Below are positions 5,762 to 6,579 of a DNA stretch of 6,579 nucleotides, one piece after another. The DNA lies in assembly GCA_964356355.1 (NCBI GenBank), contig CAYHGX010000028.1:1-6579 (forward strand), written 5' to 3'. The notes below the pieces were generated by a model. The model was not told the origin of the DNA. It made no database searches and saw nothing but the letters and a program-made list of their open reading frames with translations. The number at the start of each line of letters is the position of its first letter. The stretch's first letter is position 1. The position numbers were made by a program, and so were the translations under genes. Source of the stretch: CAYHGX01 sp964356355. GTDB taxonomy: Bacteria; Patescibacteriota; Gracilibacteria; UBA1369; LOWO2-01-FULL-3.

Positions 5762-6579
5762 ATGTCACAAGAAAACGTTGGTAAGCTGCATGATGCAATA
5801 AAGGTGGATAATCCCGATAATGCCGCTAATCTTGCGCTGAGGTACGAGCAGGCTATGGCTTCTCACAATGATGAGGCAAAGCAGCGCTTGGGAGATTTGG
5901 CATCTACTATCATTGAAGCTGATAAAGGCGAGGCTTTTGCTGATCAGCGAAAGCTTATGATTGATGACTTTAGTCAGGAGCTTGATCTTGTGAGTGGTGC
6001 ATTAGAATCCAGTGATGTTCAGTCTGGCGCATTTTCTACTGTTGTGGAGTTTGCGAAATCCCTTGGTTTTCACTGGGATGTTAAAGCATATGAAGACATG
6101 CAAAACAAGTTGTCCGAGGAATTCAGGGTTGATGCTAAGGTTGTGGGAGATACGTTTAAACGCTTTGTTGATGCCAAGGTTGGTTCTGAATATGTTACAA
6201 ATTGGATGCAGGATCGTGAGGGTGAGTTTTCAACTTTGTTTGGGCACTATTGTAATGGCAATGTGGATCAGGCCAAGGAATTGGCTGATAGGCTTCTTGC
6301 TGATCTGGGTCAGATTAAGGAACTGGAAAAATATAAAAAAGATTTAGGGTTATCGATGGTGACAGTTGGAGATATGGATGCTTTAAAGGTTACCTTAGAA
6401 AAAAATAGCGTTTCTCTTGAGGAGGCAGCCAGAGTATTGAAGGAATTAAAAAAGGCAGGCGTTGGTGTTGATGGAATTAAATTGGGTGGAATGGAGATGG
6501 TTAAATACCTTGTGGAGGCTGTGCTTGTTTCGTTGAAGGGCGAGAAACCTTTGAAGGATAAGCTGAAGGAAAAGCTGGG
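5762..6579 (+). CDS. uncharacterised acidic helical protein (3' partial), third gene of the operon
   Basis: The frame opens at ATG 5762 (MSQENVGKLHDAIKVDNP) and stays open to the window's edge, giving 272 complete codons; the end is missing. I do not recognise the family. It is soluble-looking and helix-rich, with alternating acidic and basic residues, for example DKGEAFADQRKLMIDDFSQE and SLEEAARVLKELKKAG. A hydrophobic-amphipathic helix lies at about 244-258 (MEMVKYLVEAVLVSL), followed by a Lys-rich stretch (KGEKPLKDKLKEKLG). There is one Cys (HYCNGN) and no catalytic signature, signal peptide or clear membrane segment. Codon choice (GAT, GAG, AAG, GTT) resembles the two upstream genes, and the 20-base A/T spacer contains no visible promoter, so it is probably part of the same operon. 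Another frame is open over 6012-6347, but its product is Trp/Leu/Arg-rich and implausible; this frame is the real gene. Confidence 0.85.
   Translation, partial: MSQENVGKLHDAIKVDNPDNAANLALRYEQAMASHNDEAKQRLGDLASTIIEADKGEAFADQRKLMIDDFSQELDLVSGALESSDVQSGAFSTVVEFAKSLGFHWDVKAYEDMQNKLSEEFRVDAKVVGDTFKRFVDAKVGSEYVTNWMQDREGEFSTLFGHYCNGNVDQAKELADRLLADLGQIKELEKYKKDLGLSMVTVGDMDALKVTLEKNSVSLEEAARVLKELKKAGVGVDGIKLGGMEMVKYLVEAVLVSLKGEKPLKDKLKEKL

Noticed and set aside
6012..6347. 111-residue plus-strand open frame
   Set aside because: It lies inside the third operon gene in another frame, and its Trp/Leu/Arg/Cys-rich translation is implausible beside the acidic helical product of the 5762 frame.
1..6579. 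tRNA, rRNA, CRISPR array or insertion-sequence ends
   Set aside because: I found no cloverleaf-like sequence, regularly spaced direct repeats, terminal inverted repeats or transposase motifs. The HNH gene alone does not show a mobile element.

Overview
The window reads as part of a bacterial chromosome with compact, co-directional genes, all on the + strand. It has moderate G+C and a strong excess of G over C on the coding strand through most of its length. A DUF222-like/HNH endonuclease beside very large orphan proteins, together with starts that lack Shine-Dalgarno sequences, reminds me of Candidate Phyla Radiation genomes such as Peregrinibacteria or Gracilibacteria. That placement is a guess from memory; no marker gene is present to settle it. 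No in-frame TGA interrupts any gene, so the standard bacterial code fits.

Layout. Positions 1-1094 hold the 3' part of an HNH endonuclease-type gene that starts before the window. Positions 1095-1260 are a regulatory gap containing a candidate terminator (hairpin plus a run of nine T), a second small hairpin, a good sigma70-type promoter (TTGGAA, 18 bp, TGcTATAAT) and a perfect 7-bp inverted repeat over the predicted transcription start. Positions 1261-4995 encode a 1244-residue protein I do not recognise. It has a disordered charged N-terminus, one possible hydrophobic helix pair, three degenerate beta-rich repeats in the middle and a helical C-terminal half. Positions 5001-5741 encode a 246-residue charged helical protein. 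Positions 5762-6579 start a fourth, largely helical acidic protein that runs off the window's end (at least 272 residues visible).

The last three genes are separated by only 5 and 20 bases and follow a single recognisable promoter, so they are probably one operon. None has a signal peptide, a recognisable catalytic motif or a family I can name. The most parsimonious inference is a set of partner proteins, perhaps structural or scaffold-like, but the sequence does not prove this. The HNH gene appears to be a separate transcription unit that happens to lie upstream.

The most notable points are this uncharacterised operon, a probable frame break close to the end of the giant gene (the -1 frame gives a much more convincing C-terminus), the lack of Shine-Dalgarno sequences at all three operon starts, the palindrome at the promoter, and an abrupt strand-composition switch inside the HNH gene.
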